A stretch of 34,281 bases of DNA from Crocinitomicaceae bacterium (lineage in GTDB: Bacteria; Bacteroidota; Bacteroidia; Flavobacteriales_D; Crocinitomicaceae). The position numbers and the translations under genes are program-made. Location of the stretch: contig JAKVAQ010000043.1 in NCBI GenBank assembly GCA_022447665.1, positions 1 to 34,281 of the forward strand, given 5' to 3'. Within the stretch, counting starts at the first letter, position 1, and each line of letters starts with the position of its first letter. Positions 25,020-33,988 of the stretch are shown here, piece after piece. Below the pieces are notes generated by a model. It saw only the letters and a list, made by a program, of their open reading frames with translations. It was not told the DNA's origin and made no database searches.

Positions 25020-25027
25020 CAAATTTA
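25020..25027 (-). promoter_or_regulatory. -7 promoter box for the oxidase operon
   Basis: Minus strand TAAATTTG is a perfect match to TAnnTTTG. A TTTG at 25054-25051 lies 23 bases upstream, slightly further than the usual -33 spacing. Between them sits a 5-bp inverted repeat AAGGT-TAAG-ACCTT (25037-25050), possibly an operator. Confidence 0.5.
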
Positions 25028-25065
25028 GCGAATTTAAAGGTTAAGACCTTCAAAAAATAGAGTTT

Positions 25066-26580
25066 TTAAAAGTCGGTATAACTATTCCAAAGGCGAGATC
25101 GCAGCCCTACAGAAATAAAATGTTCATGAATTGTAGCACTACTTTGCCACTCCATTCTCCAATTATACTGGGCAAAGGCAAACAAATCTATCGCTTCAAA
25201 TATTGGATAATGGAGGGTTATTGTTTCATTAAAAACTGTTTTTCTCAAGCCTTGCCCAATGGTATGTCCATAATCACTTTCTCTGTCGGAATATGAAGAG
25301 AATATATTTTGCCCATTATTTACCAATCCCGTATCAACCCCAAAAGAGTTTACCACAAGCTTATTTGTTATTCTGAAATCACCCTTTCTATAACTCATGA
25401 TATTCAGCAATTCATAAAAATTAGCTCCAAGGGGGTGAGTCACCGAAGCATTAAGATGACCATAGTTTTGGGTTGAGAATTTATGAGAATATGTAAATGG
25501 CCTAACCACATTGAATTCAGTTTGAAAGTAAAGATCTTCTAACAAAAAGGAATTTGACTTATACCCCAATTGAAATCCAAATTTATTTCCCCACCAACCT
25601 TCTTGCGCTTGAATTTCTGAAAGTAAAAACTCATCCAATAAAAATTGGGTGTAAACCTGATGATTCTTATTTATCTTCCCAGTTAAATTAATACCAAGCA
25701 AAACATTGTCTGCCGAACCAATACCGTATTCCACAGACCTATAAAACACAAAGGGATTTAAATAATTAAAGTCAAAAGTTCTGTTGACTGCGCTATCTTG
25801 ATTTTGCCAAACTACTGTTTCAAATACACTTAGGTTTATTTCTCGCGTAATATTCCAACTTAAGTAATGGGTTGCGGAGAATTTATATTGATCTTGAGAA
25901 CGGTCTAGAGGAGCGAGGGGATTGTCGGTCCACATTTGAAAAAGGTTAACATACTTAATTGGTCCAAAGGTAGTTTCCATTTTTGCAAAGGGCTGTGCGG
26001 TGGCGTTATCGGAAAGAAGCATTGACCTATACCCTTCTCCAAAGAAATTTTTGCCGTAGCCTCCTAACAGTGTAAAAAACTTATTGGCCTTGTAGGCAGC
26101 GATCATTTCGCCTTGAAAAAATAAACTTCCATTAAAACTTCTCATGCCTCCTGGAGCGGAACCAAGACTATTCTGAATTTGAGCCCCTAAAAAATTTGGA
26201 GCGGAAAGAAAAGGCTGAAGCTTTGTGGTTAAAAAGAATTTCGAATATGAAACATCAACCCCAACTCCCAAGCCAGCGCTGTATGTAGCATTTTGCTGGC
26301 TGGAAAAACCTGCCGATAAATCCGTAATTGGATAAATTCTTAAATGACGGTTATCACCCCGAAAAGCGGACTCTTCTTTTTTAAACCACTTATCCCATAC
26401 TATAGAGTCCTTACTGAAACGAACTTGAGGATAAATACCTGAATGCACATAAACCTTATCCTCCATTAAGGTCTTACTATTTTCAATTTTGGAGATGTAA
26501 TGTAAGTTGCCTAGACTCGTTTGACCAAAGACGGAAGTCGTTGACAAAACAAGAATTATTATTGAAAAACGAAAAATCAC
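25066..26580 (-). CDS. Capsule assembly Wzi-like outer-membrane protein (paralogue 2)
   Basis: The 504-residue protein starts at a GTG overlapping the transferase stop (GTGA). It has a signal peptide ending in TSVFGQ. The mature part is a predicted outer-membrane barrel with the segment GYGKNFFGEGYRSMLLSDNA (about 173-192), which matches the other barrel of this operon (GNGKHFVGDGYRSLLLSDFA). It also matches what I recall of the capsule-assembly Wzi family in Bacteroidota. It ends in the aromatic SYTDF, typical of barrel insertion. Wzi proteins help attach or export surface polysaccharide. Gene order beside a polyprenyl-phosphate sugar transferase and GDP-fucose genes supports such a role. 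It is the last gene of this operon. Confidence 0.75.
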   Translation of the reverse strand: MIFRFSIIILVLSTTSVFGQTSLGNLHYISKIENSKTLMEDKVYVHSGIYPQVRFSKDSIVWDKWFKKEESAFRGDNRHLRIYPITDLSAGFSSQQNATYSAGLGVGVDVSYSKFFLTTKLQPFLSAPNFLGAQIQNSLGSAPGGMRSFNGSLFFQGEMIAAYKANKFFTLLGGYGKNFFGEGYRSMLLSDNATAQPFAKMETTFGPIKYVNLFQMWTDNPLAPLDRSQDQYKFSATHYLSWNITREINLSVFETVVWQNQDSAVNRTFDFNYLNPFVFYRSVEYGIGSADNVLLGINLTGKINKNHQVYTQFLLDEFLLSEIQAQEGWWGNKFGFQLGYKSNSFLLEDLYFQTEFNVVRPFTYSHKFSTQNYGHLNASVTHPLGANFYELLNIMSYRKGDFRITNKLVVNSFGVDTGLVNNGQNIFSSYSDRESDYGHTIGQGLRKTVFNETITLHYPIFEAIDLFAFAQYNWRMEWQSSATIHEHFISVGLRSRLWNSYTDF

Positions 26581-27653
26581 TTTTTATTACTCAATTTCAA
26601 TCGAAGAAAAACAAACGCTATAAACAGTAACACGAAGCCAATGCTTATAAGGAAAGAGAAATTTGGATTTTTAAACTGAAAAAGCACTGTCTGTGCAATC
26701 ATTATCATCGAAAAAATATAGATGATGAATACCGTTGTTTTATGATTACCTCCCACATTCATTAGTTTATGATGAAGGTGATTTCTATCAGCACTCAATG
26801 GAGATCTTCCCTGAAAAGCCCTTATCACAAACACTCTGAACGTATCTACAAGAGGATAAGCCAAAATTGTCATGGCAAAGACTGGGGTTGATATATCCTT
26901 GAAGTGAGCAGGGATTCTTTCAACTGGTGTTTCAATAAGCTTTAATGCCAACACACTAATAACTGCGCCAATTATTAAAGAACCAGAATCACCCATAAAA
27001 ATTTTGGCTGGATTAAAATTGAAAACTAAAAACCCTAGCAGAGCTCCTGACAATGAAAAAGCCATTAAAGCCCAATGTTTGTCTCCTAAAAACGCAAACC
27101 ATAATCCAAATGCGACAGTTGAGATTAAACCAACTCCGGCAGCAAGACCGTCAACACCATCGATCAAGTTAATAGCATTCACGATTACGATGTACACAAA
27201 AATCGATATAAAATAACTGGCGTACTCCGGAAGTTCAACATCTAATCCTAATAAGCCATGAAAACCTGATATTCTGATATTACCCATTACACAAAGGATA
27301 AAACCAACCATGAAATGAGCAAGAAGCTTTTTCATCGGCGACATGCCGATTATATCATCCTTTACTCCAACAAAGAATAAAAGAATGAGGCTTGCCATTA
27401 AACACATAATCTGCTGTAGATCAGCCCTTGCATGGATATTGTCATCTGGAAACCAAAGAAAACTTGAAAACATGAACGCAGAGAAGATGATAACCCCTCC
27501 GATAGTAGGCACAGATCTATGATGGACTTTGCGCTCTTCACTTGGTTCGTCGACCAAATGCTTCAATTTTGCCACCTTTATCAATGCTGGAGTAGCCATT
27601 AGGACAACGCCAAAGGAGGTTATAATGGATAATATTAAATGATAATCATTCAA
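26577..27653 (-). CDS. Polyprenyl-phosphate sugar-1-phosphate transferase (WecA/TagO/MraY family)
   Basis: This integral membrane enzyme moves a sugar-1-phosphate (often GlcNAc-1-P) from a UDP-sugar to undecaprenyl phosphate, the first step of a lipid-linked glycan. About ten to eleven membrane helices are seen over 358 residues. Family motifs are all present: DEPSEERKVHHRSVPTIGG (about 36-54), NAINLIDGVDGLAAG (about 160-174), FMGDSGSLIIG (about 218-228) and the cytoplasmic DRNHLHHKL histidine motif. That histidine motif fits the WecA/TagO branch, not peptidoglycan MraY. The likely start is TTG 27653, overlapping the upstream stop (TTGA); the next ATG would delete most of helix 1. The gene sits between two Wzi-like genes. 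Confidence 0.9.
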   Translation of the reverse strand: MNDYHLILSIITSFGVVLMATPALIKVAKLKHLVDEPSEERKVHHRSVPTIGGVIIFSAFMFSSFLWFPDDNIHARADLQQIMCLMASLILLFFVGVKDDIIGMSPMKKLLAHFMVGFILCVMGNIRISGFHGLLGLDVELPEYASYFISIFVYIVIVNAINLIDGVDGLAAGVGLISTVAFGLWFAFLGDKHWALMAFSLSGALLGFLVFNFNPAKIFMGDSGSLIIGAVISVLALKLIETPVERIPAHFKDISTPVFAMTILAYPLVDTFRVFVIRAFQGRSPLSADRNHLHHKLMNVGGNHKTTVFIIYIFSMIMIAQTVLFQFKNPNFSFLISIGFVLLFIAFVFLRLKLSNKK

Positions 27654-29257
27654 AAGTCTCTGTATTTGTTTTGTAGTCTAGTTCTTATACCGAAATAAAG
27701 GTAATTTGTTTCTGGTTGCACATTGAACCCATACTCTCTGCGATGAATCATGCCAGCGAAGGCTTGTAAATTATACTTTTTATTGAAGCGATAACCAACC
27801 TCCAGTTTATTAAAAAAGACATTCTTCGTAGCGAATGAACCATTATTAGATGTTTGATTCATCAAAATATCATTGCCTGTATTTATGGAATCCACAGCTA
27901 TTCTTTGATTGAAAACCATATGATTATTTATAAACCATCGTCCATTTGAATAATTCATTCTAAAAACAAGCTCTTGAAAACCAGCTGTAAGTGGGTGAGC
28001 TAGAGGTAAATTAAAATGACTATAATTCATCCTATTGTATTCTGATAAATAAGTATTTGAATTCACTTTATTGTATTCGAACTGCGTGCTTAAGCCAAGA
28101 AGAATTGCATCCGCACCTCTCACCCCAATTTGATATCCGCCAACTTTCCCTTGATCAAAGACAAGTTGCGTGTAAAAGAATGTCCCGAAAAGATTTAAAC
28201 GAGCATTCAAACCCAAAATCGAATTAAATTCAAAATTTTGAGTCTTTACTGCTGAATTCAATCCTATAACTGGGTTGAAAAACATTGGATCTAAAGGTTG
28301 TGTTCCCGAAGAGTCCACCCGTTGAAAAAGACTACCCTCAAAGACCCCAATGTTTAAGCTGCGATTCACCGCAAAATCTAAATAATGATACGCTCCAAGC
28401 TTTCTCTCATAAGTCGCTTCAGGAGTTGTATGAAGTGGGATTCTATATAGATTTTGGTGGATTGCATTTATCGTAGTGTATTGAATTCTGCCTTTCCATA
28501 AATCGGTTTGAAACTTAACAAAGGGATAATTAGGAGCAAAATCACTTAACAATAAAGAGCGGTAGCCATCACCTACAAAATGTTTACCGTTTCCAAGTTG
28601 GATATTTAAGTGCTGAGACGGAACCCAGGACAAGTTACCTTCTGCCATATTAAAATCATACCCCGTTGTTTTAAAGGGTTTTGTTCTAGAAAAACCTGGA
28701 ATAACGGCGTTATTCTGCGTATACACAGTCGCAGCAGGATTTGAAAAGAACTCTCCATGTGCGTCATAATAATTACCCTCATATTCTGGAACAAAAATCT
28801 GATTTTCGAAAACTACAGTATTAAAAGCGACAGTATTGAAGAACTTAGCCTGAACTCTAGCACCACGAGTATTCCAATACAATAAACTTAGTGAATCGGC
28901 CGAAAAATTTGTCCCCGCTTCAAGATCAAGAATTGGATCAACGGCACACCAAAAATCTTCTCCCTCAAAAACAAGAAAATGCTCCTTAAAAAGTTTCTGA
29001 GTTATCCAGTAATAATAAGTTCCTTCATCATTATAAACCTCCGCTTCATTGACTCTAGAATCAAGGATTGGCTTTAAACTAATATGAGAATTGAAATAAG
29101 TGGAATCAGAATGATATTTTAACTGATTATAGGCTGAGTTTGTATAATACATCTCTAGCGGCAAATATCTCTGAGCAGAGACGCTTACCGCAAACACCAG
29201 TGAAATCAATACTAAAAGTGATTTACTCATTCCGAATAGTCTACGACTAGAGATCAT
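27650..29257 (-). CDS. Capsule assembly Wzi-like outer-membrane protein (paralogue 1)
   Basis: The open frame gives 535 residues, but the internal ATG at 29230 yields a cleaner signal peptide (MSKSLLVLISLVFAVSVSAQ) and is the probable start. The mature protein is a long beta-rich barrel with the Wzi-like segment GNGKHFVGDGYRSLLLSDFA and the ending NKYRDF. The overall pattern follows the second paralogue throughout (SHFNLPLAHPLTAGFQELV here, GHLNASVTHPLGANFYELL there). The N-terminal 150 residues before the barrel motif differ, which suggests division of labour. It lies 22 bases after fcl and overlaps the sugar transferase gene by four bases. A role in surface-polysaccharide export or anchoring is inferred from family and context. 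Confidence 0.72.
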   Translation of the reverse strand: MISSRRLFGMSKSLLVLISLVFAVSVSAQRYLPLEMYYTNSAYNQLKYHSDSTYFNSHISLKPILDSRVNEAEVYNDEGTYYYWITQKLFKEHFLVFEGEDFWCAVDPILDLEAGTNFSADSLSLLYWNTRGARVQAKFFNTVAFNTVVFENQIFVPEYEGNYYDAHGEFFSNPAATVYTQNNAVIPGFSRTKPFKTTGYDFNMAEGNLSWVPSQHLNIQLGNGKHFVGDGYRSLLLSDFAPNYPFVKFQTDLWKGRIQYTTINAIHQNLYRIPLHTTPEATYERKLGAYHYLDFAVNRSLNIGVFEGSLFQRVDSSGTQPLDPMFFNPVIGLNSAVKTQNFEFNSILGLNARLNLFGTFFYTQLVFDQGKVGGYQIGVRGADAILLGLSTQFEYNKVNSNTYLSEYNRMNYSHFNLPLAHPLTAGFQELVFRMNYSNGRWFINNHMVFNQRIAVDSINTGNDILMNQTSNNGSFATKNVFFNKLEVGYRFNKKYNLQAFAGMIHRREYGFNVQPETNYLYFGIRTRLQNKYRDF

Positions 29258-29279
29258 TAAAGGTTGTGGAAATGGTTGT

Positions 29280-30212
29280 CTAAATTAAGCCTTTAGACAA
29301 AGCATCTTCATAAGCCAAAGCTATTCCTGTCTCAAGATCAATTTTTGGAGTCCATCCTTGAGACCTCATAATACCGCTATCCATGAGCTTTCTAGGAGTG
29401 CCATCAGGCTTCGAAGTATCGAACTTAAGCTCTCCCTCAAAACCTATAACTTTTTTTACAGTTAACGCTAACTCCTTGATAGAAACATCAGAGCCATAGC
29501 CTACGTTAACAAACTGCTTCTCGTTGTAGTTTTCCATTAGGTAAAGACATGCATCAGCTAAATCATCAACATGTAAGAACTCTCTTAAAGGTGAACCGGT
29601 ACCCCAAATTTCAACATGAGGTGCATTCTCTTGTTTTGCGATATGAAACTTCCTAATCAAAGCTGGCAGAACATGAGAATTTTCAGGATGATAATTATCG
29701 TTCGGACCATAAAGGTTTGTTGGCATGGCCGAAATAAAATTAGCATCATGCTGGTCTCGATAAGCTTCACATAACTTGATTCCAGCAATCTTGGCGATCG
29801 CGTAAGGCTCATTAGTTGGCTCTAAAAAACCACTCAGTAAATATTCTTCTTTTAAAGGTTGATCTGCAAGCTTTGGGTAAATGCAAGAACTACCAAGAAA
29901 AAGTAGTTTTTCAGCTTTATTCTCGTGAGCAGCCTTTATGATATTTGAAGCAATCATCAAGTTATCATACAAAAAATCTGCTCGGTAAACATTATTGGCC
30001 AGAATTCCTCCAACCTTTGCAGCGGCCAAGAAAACAAATTCTGGTTTTTCTTTTTCGAAAAAACTATCCACCTGTGCTTGATCTCTTAGATCTAGTTCAG
30101 AAGATGTACGTTCAATTATATTTGAGTAACCTTCTTTTCTTAATAATCTTGAAATTGCCGAGCCTACCATTCCTCGATGTCCTGCTACATAAATTTTTGA
30201 AGTTTTATTCAT
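29280..30212 (-). CDS. fcl: GDP-L-fucose synthase
   Basis: This short-chain dehydrogenase-type enzyme epimerises and reduces GDP-4-keto-6-deoxymannose to GDP-L-fucose with NADPH. Its 310 residues begin with the Rossmann motif [15 protein letters not shown]. The catalytic serine region FLGSSCIYP and the YxxxK pair in PYAIAKIAG are present, followed by the substrate region [10 protein letters not shown]. Length and motifs match E. coli Fcl (WcaG). Its ATG lies within the end of gmd (8-base overlap). The two enzymes act in sequence, giving the cell GDP-fucose for a surface glycan. Confidence 0.95.
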   Translation of the reverse strand: MNKTSKIYVAGHRGMVGSAISRLLRKEGYSNIIERTSSELDLRDQAQVDSFFEKEKPEFVFLAAAKVGGILANNVYRADFLYDNLMIASNIIKAAHENKAEKLLFLGSSCIYPKLADQPLKEEYLLSGFLEPTNEPYAIAKIAGIKLCEAYRDQHDANFISAMPTNLYGPNDNYHPENSHVLPALIRKFHIAKQENAPHVEIWGTGSPLREFLHVDDLADACLYLMENYNEKQFVNVGYGSDVSIKELALTVKKVIGFEGELKFDTSKPDGTPRKLMDSGIMRSQGWTPKIDLETGIALAYEDALSKGLI

Positions 30213-31296
30213 TGTACTGAAATACTTTATGACCGCCTTCTAGAAGATATTTATCTCTTTTAAACAGATTCATATCAGATTGAACCATTTCTTTTACAAG
30301 AGAATCAAATGTATACTCATATTTCCAACCGAGCTTTGTTTTAGCTTTACTAGCGTCTCCAAGCAATAAATCAACTTCTGTAGGTCTAAAGTACGCAGGG
30401 TCAACTTCAACTATTACTTCTTTTGTCTTCTTATTAATCCCTTTTTCATCTACACCTTCACCTTCCCAGATTACATCAATACCAGCTTCCTTAAAGGCTT
30501 TTGTCGTGAACTCACGCACTGAATGAATTTCACCAGTGGCTAGAACAAAATCTTCTGCCTCTTCCTGTTGTAACATAAGCCACATACCATAGACATAATC
30601 TTTTGCATGTCCCCAGTCGCGCTGCGAATCAAGATTTCCCAAGTAAAGCTTTTTCTGAAGTCCTAATTTAATTTTTGCTACAGCCCTTGTAATTTTTCTT
30701 GTCACAAAAGTCTCACCTCTTAATGGACTCTCATGATTAAACAAAATACCATTACATGCATACATATCATAGGCCTCACGATAATTTTTGACTATCCAAA
30801 AACCATATAATTTAGCAACTCCATAGGGACTTCTAGGATAGAAAGGTGTTTCTTCATTCTGAGGAGTTTCTACCACTTTTCCATATAACTCAGAGGTACT
30901 AGCTTGATAAAACTTCACCTTCTTCTCCATATTTAATATACGAACAGCCTCCAGCAACCTCAATGTGCCAATACCATCTGCGTTGGCCGTATATTCTGGA
31001 GTATCGAAAGAAACCTTCACATGAGACATGGCCGCGAGGTTGTAAATCTCATCAGGGTTGATTTCTTGAACAAGTCTAATCAAGTTGGTTGAATCAGTTA
31101 GGTCTCCATAATGAAGGAAAAGATTTACATCATTTTCATGCTTGTCTTGATATAAATGATCTATTCTATCCGTATTAAATAGTGAACTCCTTCTTTTAAT
31201 ACCGTGAACTATATATCCTTTGGATAAAAGTAACTCTGCTAAATACGCTCCATCTTGACCAGTTATACCGGTAATTAACGCAACTTTTTTACTCAT
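30205..31296 (-). CDS. gmd: GDP-mannose 4,6-dehydratase
   Basis: The enzyme converts GDP-D-mannose to GDP-4-keto-6-deoxy-D-mannose, the first step towards GDP-L-fucose, with bound NADP. The 363-residue protein has the extended-SDR nucleotide motif [16 protein letters not shown], the family loop [16 protein letters not shown] and the catalytic QASTSELYG (Ser/Thr, Glu). It also has the YxxxK in [10 protein letters not shown] and GDLTDSTNL. It overlaps cysQ by 8 bases upstream and fcl by 8 bases downstream. Confidence 0.96.
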   Translation of the reverse strand: MSKKVALITGITGQDGAYLAELLLSKGYIVHGIKRRSSLFNTDRIDHLYQDKHENDVNLFLHYGDLTDSTNLIRLVQEINPDEIYNLAAMSHVKVSFDTPEYTANADGIGTLRLLEAVRILNMEKKVKFYQASTSELYGKVVETPQNEETPFYPRSPYGVAKLYGFWIVKNYREAYDMYACNGILFNHESPLRGETFVTRKITRAVAKIKLGLQKKLYLGNLDSQRDWGHAKDYVYGMWLMLQQEEAEDFVLATGEIHSVREFTTKAFKEAGIDVIWEGEGVDEKGINKKTKEVIVEVDPAYFRPTEVDLLLGDASKAKTKLGWKYEYTFDSLVKEMVQSDMNLFKRDKYLLEGGHKVFQYNE

Positions 31297-32092
31297 AAAA
31301 TTTTTCTAATGAAAGATGTTTTGGCTTGGCAATAAAACCAGGGTTGAATAAATCTTTCTTGTTATATCTTAACGACTCAAAAGTACTAATTTCTAATACT
31401 TCTCCGCCTACACCTTCATAAATAGCTTGACCACTTGCAATATCCCATTCCATCGTTGGTCCAAAACGCGGATAAATATGTGCGACATCATTTGCTAAAT
31501 CGAAGAATTTCAAGGCACTTCCTTTTTGTAGCACGGTAGAATTAAGATTAGCCTGATGTATTTTAGCTTGCATCTGAAAAGCGCGCGGATGCAATCGAGA
31601 ATGGCTGTTGATAATGTTTGCAGTATCTCCTGGGACTAGCAAATCGATCTTTAAGGGATTGAAGTTATGAATAGATGAAATAAATGTCCCGTATTCTTCC
31701 CCTCCGAACATTGCCTTAGCATTTACCACATCTACAATTAATCCAAATTCTGATTTTCCTTTTTCATCAACACGGGCAATTGCAATACAAAACTCATCAT
31801 TACGTTTGATAAACTCCTTTGTTCCGTCCAAGGGATCAACCAACCAAACCGGTTTTCTGGCTCTATCTATATAACTTGGAGCTGACGCCTCTTCAGAGAT
31901 GATATTCTCTCCTGTTTTCTCAAGGCACTCCATTAAAATATCACTTGAAACTTTATCCGCATCAGTTACGGGTGAATGATCCGATTTATAATAAACCTGA
32001 AACTCCCTATTGTATATTTCAAGAATAGCCGCTGAAGCAGCTTTCACTCCAGGAATCAGAATATCTAAATAGTCTTTAATTCTCAAGTTCAT
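31289..32092 (-). CDS. cysQ: 3'(2'),5'-bisphosphate nucleotidase
   Basis: CysQ removes the 3'-phosphate of PAP left over from sulfate transfer. The protein of about 267 residues belongs to the inositol-monophosphatase fold. Metal-binding motifs are present: [22 protein letters not shown] and a C-terminal [16 protein letters not shown] use the ATG at 32092; a TTG one codon earlier is also in frame. The start overlaps deoC by 17 bases. Its place in a nucleotide-sugar operon could reflect sulfation of the surface glycan, though no sulfotransferase is in the window. Confidence 0.88.
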   Translation of the reverse strand: MNLRIKDYLDILIPGVKAASAAILEIYNREFQVYYKSDHSPVTDADKVSSDILMECLEKTGENIISEEASAPSYIDRARKPVWLVDPLDGTKEFIKRNDEFCIAIARVDEKGKSEFGLIVDVVNAKAMFGGEEYGTFISSIHNFNPLKIDLLVPGDTANIINSHSRLHPRAFQMQAKIHQANLNSTVLQKGSALKFFDLANDVAHIYPRFGPTMEWDIASGQAIYEGVGGEVLEISTFESLRYNKKDLFNPGFIAKPKHLSLEKFYE

Positions 32093-32825
32093 CAATCAAA
32101 TTTTTATATAGGGAACTTGCTCCAATTCTAAAATAATCAGGATTTAACCATTTATCTCCAAGAATCTCATCTACTATACTATAATATAATGAAGCGTTTT
32201 CAAAATCTCTTACACCTCCCGAAACCTTTATTCCGATTTGATGAGAAGTGGATTCGTAATGCGCTTTGATCACTTCACATAATGTTCTAACAGCATTTTG
32301 GTCAGCTACCGCTCCATCTTTTCCAGTTGAAGTCTTTAAAAAATCAGCTCCAGAATCAATTGATAACTGAGCAGCCTTTTCAATTATTTTAGAATCCTTT
32401 AAAACACTTGTTTCAAGAATGATCTTAAGCACCTTTGATTTAGTGGTCTCCCTAACCATCGCTAAATCATTCGCTACTAGATCCCAATCATTGTTTAGTA
32501 CGTGTTTCGTTTGAACAACAACATCCACTTCATCGAGATTTAAATCAGAAATAATTTCCAATTCTTTCTTACGTATATCGGGAAAGGTTTGATTAAATGG
32601 AAAAGCGCCGCCAACCACAGCAACCTTAATACCTTTTGGCACTTCAATTAGAATATCATTAACAAGGTTTGGATAAACACAAATTGCCGCTGGCTGCAAT
32701 TCTGAAGGTTTATTTCGAAGAGTAGATAACCAATCCTTTAAAGAAGATATCGTATCTAAGGTATTTAGGGAAGTATAATCAATCAACTTTATAAGCTGCT
32801 TAATATTCTCTTCTGTTTTTACCAT
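32076..32825 (-). CDS. deoC: Deoxyribose-phosphate aldolase
   Basis: This class I aldolase splits 2-deoxy-D-ribose 5-phosphate into glyceraldehyde 3-phosphate and acetaldehyde. The 249-residue TIM-barrel protein shows LIDYTSLN at the start, the AICVYPNLV strand and GGAFPF. The Schiff-base lysine is in ADFLKTSTGK and the second lysine in GIKVSGGVR. The strand usually ending in the catalytic Asp reads EVDVVVQTKHV, somewhat off the standard pattern but with the aspartate kept. It is the first gene of the polysaccharide operon and begins only a few bases after the tonB terminator. Confidence 0.9.
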   Translation of the reverse strand: MVKTEENIKQLIKLIDYTSLNTLDTISSLKDWLSTLRNKPSELQPAAICVYPNLVNDILIEVPKGIKVAVVGGAFPFNQTFPDIRKKELEIISDLNLDEVDVVVQTKHVLNNDWDLVANDLAMVRETTKSKVLKIILETSVLKDSKIIEKAAQLSIDSGADFLKTSTGKDGAVADQNAVRTLCEVIKAHYESTSHQIGIKVSGGVRDFENASLYYSIVDEILGDKWLNPDYFRIGASSLYKNLIDELEN

Positions 32826-32830
32826 GGTCT

Positions 32831-32868
32831 AAAAATAAAAAATCCGCACCTGAAGAGGAGCGGATTTT
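32831..32868 (-). terminator. Intrinsic terminator of tonB
   Basis: On the minus strand a strong hairpin (arms 32868-32856 and 32851-32839, one A-A mismatch, loop of four) is followed by TTTTTTATTTTT (32842-32831). It lies 22 bases after the tonB stop and ends 6 bases before the deoC ATG. Confidence 0.85.
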
Positions 32869-32889
32869 CAATATTCTTATGCTAAGTTA

Positions 32890-33564
32890 TTAACCAAGTC
32901 TAAAGTGAATTGGAATAGTAAATCTAACACGTACAGGCTTACCAGCCTGCTCACCTGGTGTCCATCGAGGCATCGTTTTCACAACTCTTTTTGCTTCAGC
33001 ATCAAGCGCGTCCGAAACACCACGAACAACTTTCACCTGCTCAATTGAACCGTTCTTATTTACAACGAATTCAACATAAACAATACCCTGCTCTCCCATT
33101 TCGATTGACATCTGAGGATACTCGACATTCTCTTGGATGAACTTGTTCATTTCGGCTTCACCTCCCGGGAACATTGGATCAACCTCTGCGAAGTCAACAA
33201 TAGGTTCCTCTTCAATTTCTACAGGTGTATCGTCAGGAATTTCTTCGATTTCGATATCCAATCCTAAATCAGTATCAACCTCAACATCGTCTTCAACCTC
33301 GATAATGTCTTCTACTGCCTGTGGCGGTGGAGGAACAATCTCCGGCTCTTCCGGCGGTGGCGGCTCTTCTTGCATTTCTTCTATCTCAAGGATATCCTCA
33401 CGATCTGAAGCTTCGAACACAATCTTCTTTTCTTCAGTATTGTCTTCGGCACTCCTAAAACTAAGGCTTAACCAAATCGTAGAAGAAGCAATCACCAATC
33501 CAAGCGCGAAAAAACCAGCTCTTTTACGCTCTAAATCAGCTTCTGCAGATTTCTTACTTTCCAT
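32890..33564 (-). CDS. tonB: Energy transducer TonB
   Basis: TonB passes proton-motive-force energy from ExbB/ExbD to outer-membrane receptors. The 224-residue protein has one N-terminal membrane helix (about 15-33) and a Pro/Glu-rich periplasmic spacer (EEPPPPEEPEIVPPPP, then long acidic runs). The C-terminal TonB domain spans about 135-224, with FPGGEAEMNKFIQENVEYP, GIVYVEFVVNKNGSIEQVKV and MPRWTPGEQAGKPVRVRFTI. This C-terminal form is the common one in Bacteroidota. The spacer is acidic where E. coli TonB mixes Lys-Pro repeats with Glu-Pro repeats. It ends at its own terminator. Confidence 0.93.
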   Translation of the reverse strand: MESKKSAEADLERKRAGFFALGLVIASSTIWLSLSFRSAEDNTEEKKIVFEASDREDILEIEEMQEEPPPPEEPEIVPPPPQAVEDIIEVEDDVEVDTDLGLDIEIEEIPDDTPVEIEEEPIVDFAEVDPMFPGGEAEMNKFIQENVEYPQMSIEMGEQGIVYVEFVVNKNGSIEQVKVVRGVSDALDAEAKRVVKTMPRWTPGEQAGKPVRVRFTIPIHFRLG

Positions 33565-33608
33565 AATACGATCATTTTGCTGGGTAAAAGTACGAAAATA
33601 TTACATAC

Positions 33609-33983
33609 TTATTTCCCTAAATTAAACAATTTTCTACTTGTCCAGTAGTAGCCTATAGCACCAATAATTGCGCCAATTGTGTTTGCTAAAGCATCACCCC
33701 AACTAAAAAAACGACGGTAAATAAAATTGCCTTGAACAAATTCAATGAGCAAACCAAATACCGAACATAGCAGTATCAGCGTTAAATACAACCTAAATTG
33801 TCGGGGGTTCATTTTTTTTTCAAATCCAATAATCATTAGAGCTGCTAGAACGGCATACATAATGACGTGGACTGCCGTATCAATAGAAAAAAGCTCAAAC
33901 TGAATTTGAGGAATTTTATCCCCAGGCAATAAGCTCAGTATAGCAATAACACTTAGCCATAAAACCCAAAAAAAATGCTTCAA
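33609..33983 (-). CDS. VanZ-like small membrane protein
   Basis: The 124-residue protein has four predicted helices and the VanZ-like features LSLLPGDKIP after helix 1, AVHVIMYAVLAALM, FGLLIEFVQGNFIYRRFFSWGDALANTIGAIIGAI. The start is TTG 33983, six bases after the gcvH stop; no better upstream start exists. VanZ-like proteins in Bacteroidota are not linked to glycopeptide resistance; their role is unknown. The gcvH-vanZ-tonB order is conserved in Flavobacteriales. Confidence 0.8.
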   Translation of the reverse strand: MKHFFWVLWLSVIAILSLLPGDKIPQIQFELFSIDTAVHVIMYAVLAALMIIGFEKKMNPRQFRLYLTLILLCSVFGLLIEFVQGNFIYRRFFSWGDALANTIGAIIGAIGYYWTSRKLFNLGK

Positions 33984-33988
33984 ATCTT

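Noticed and set aside
25066-29257. Recent tandem duplication of the two barrel genes as a DNA repeat
   Set aside because: Similarity is limited to protein motifs; no long nucleotide identity is visible, so the duplication is old.
33137-33625. 162-codon Ser/Gly-rich open frame on the plus strand opposite tonB
   Set aside because: It is the antisense of the Glu/Pro-rich TonB spacer; the low-complexity serine runs come from that codon bias, and TonB is certain on the other strand.
33609-33983. Antibiotic (glycopeptide) resistance through VanZ
   Set aside because: Only the fold resembles VanZ; no van genes are nearby and the gcvH-vanZ-tonB context is a housekeeping one.
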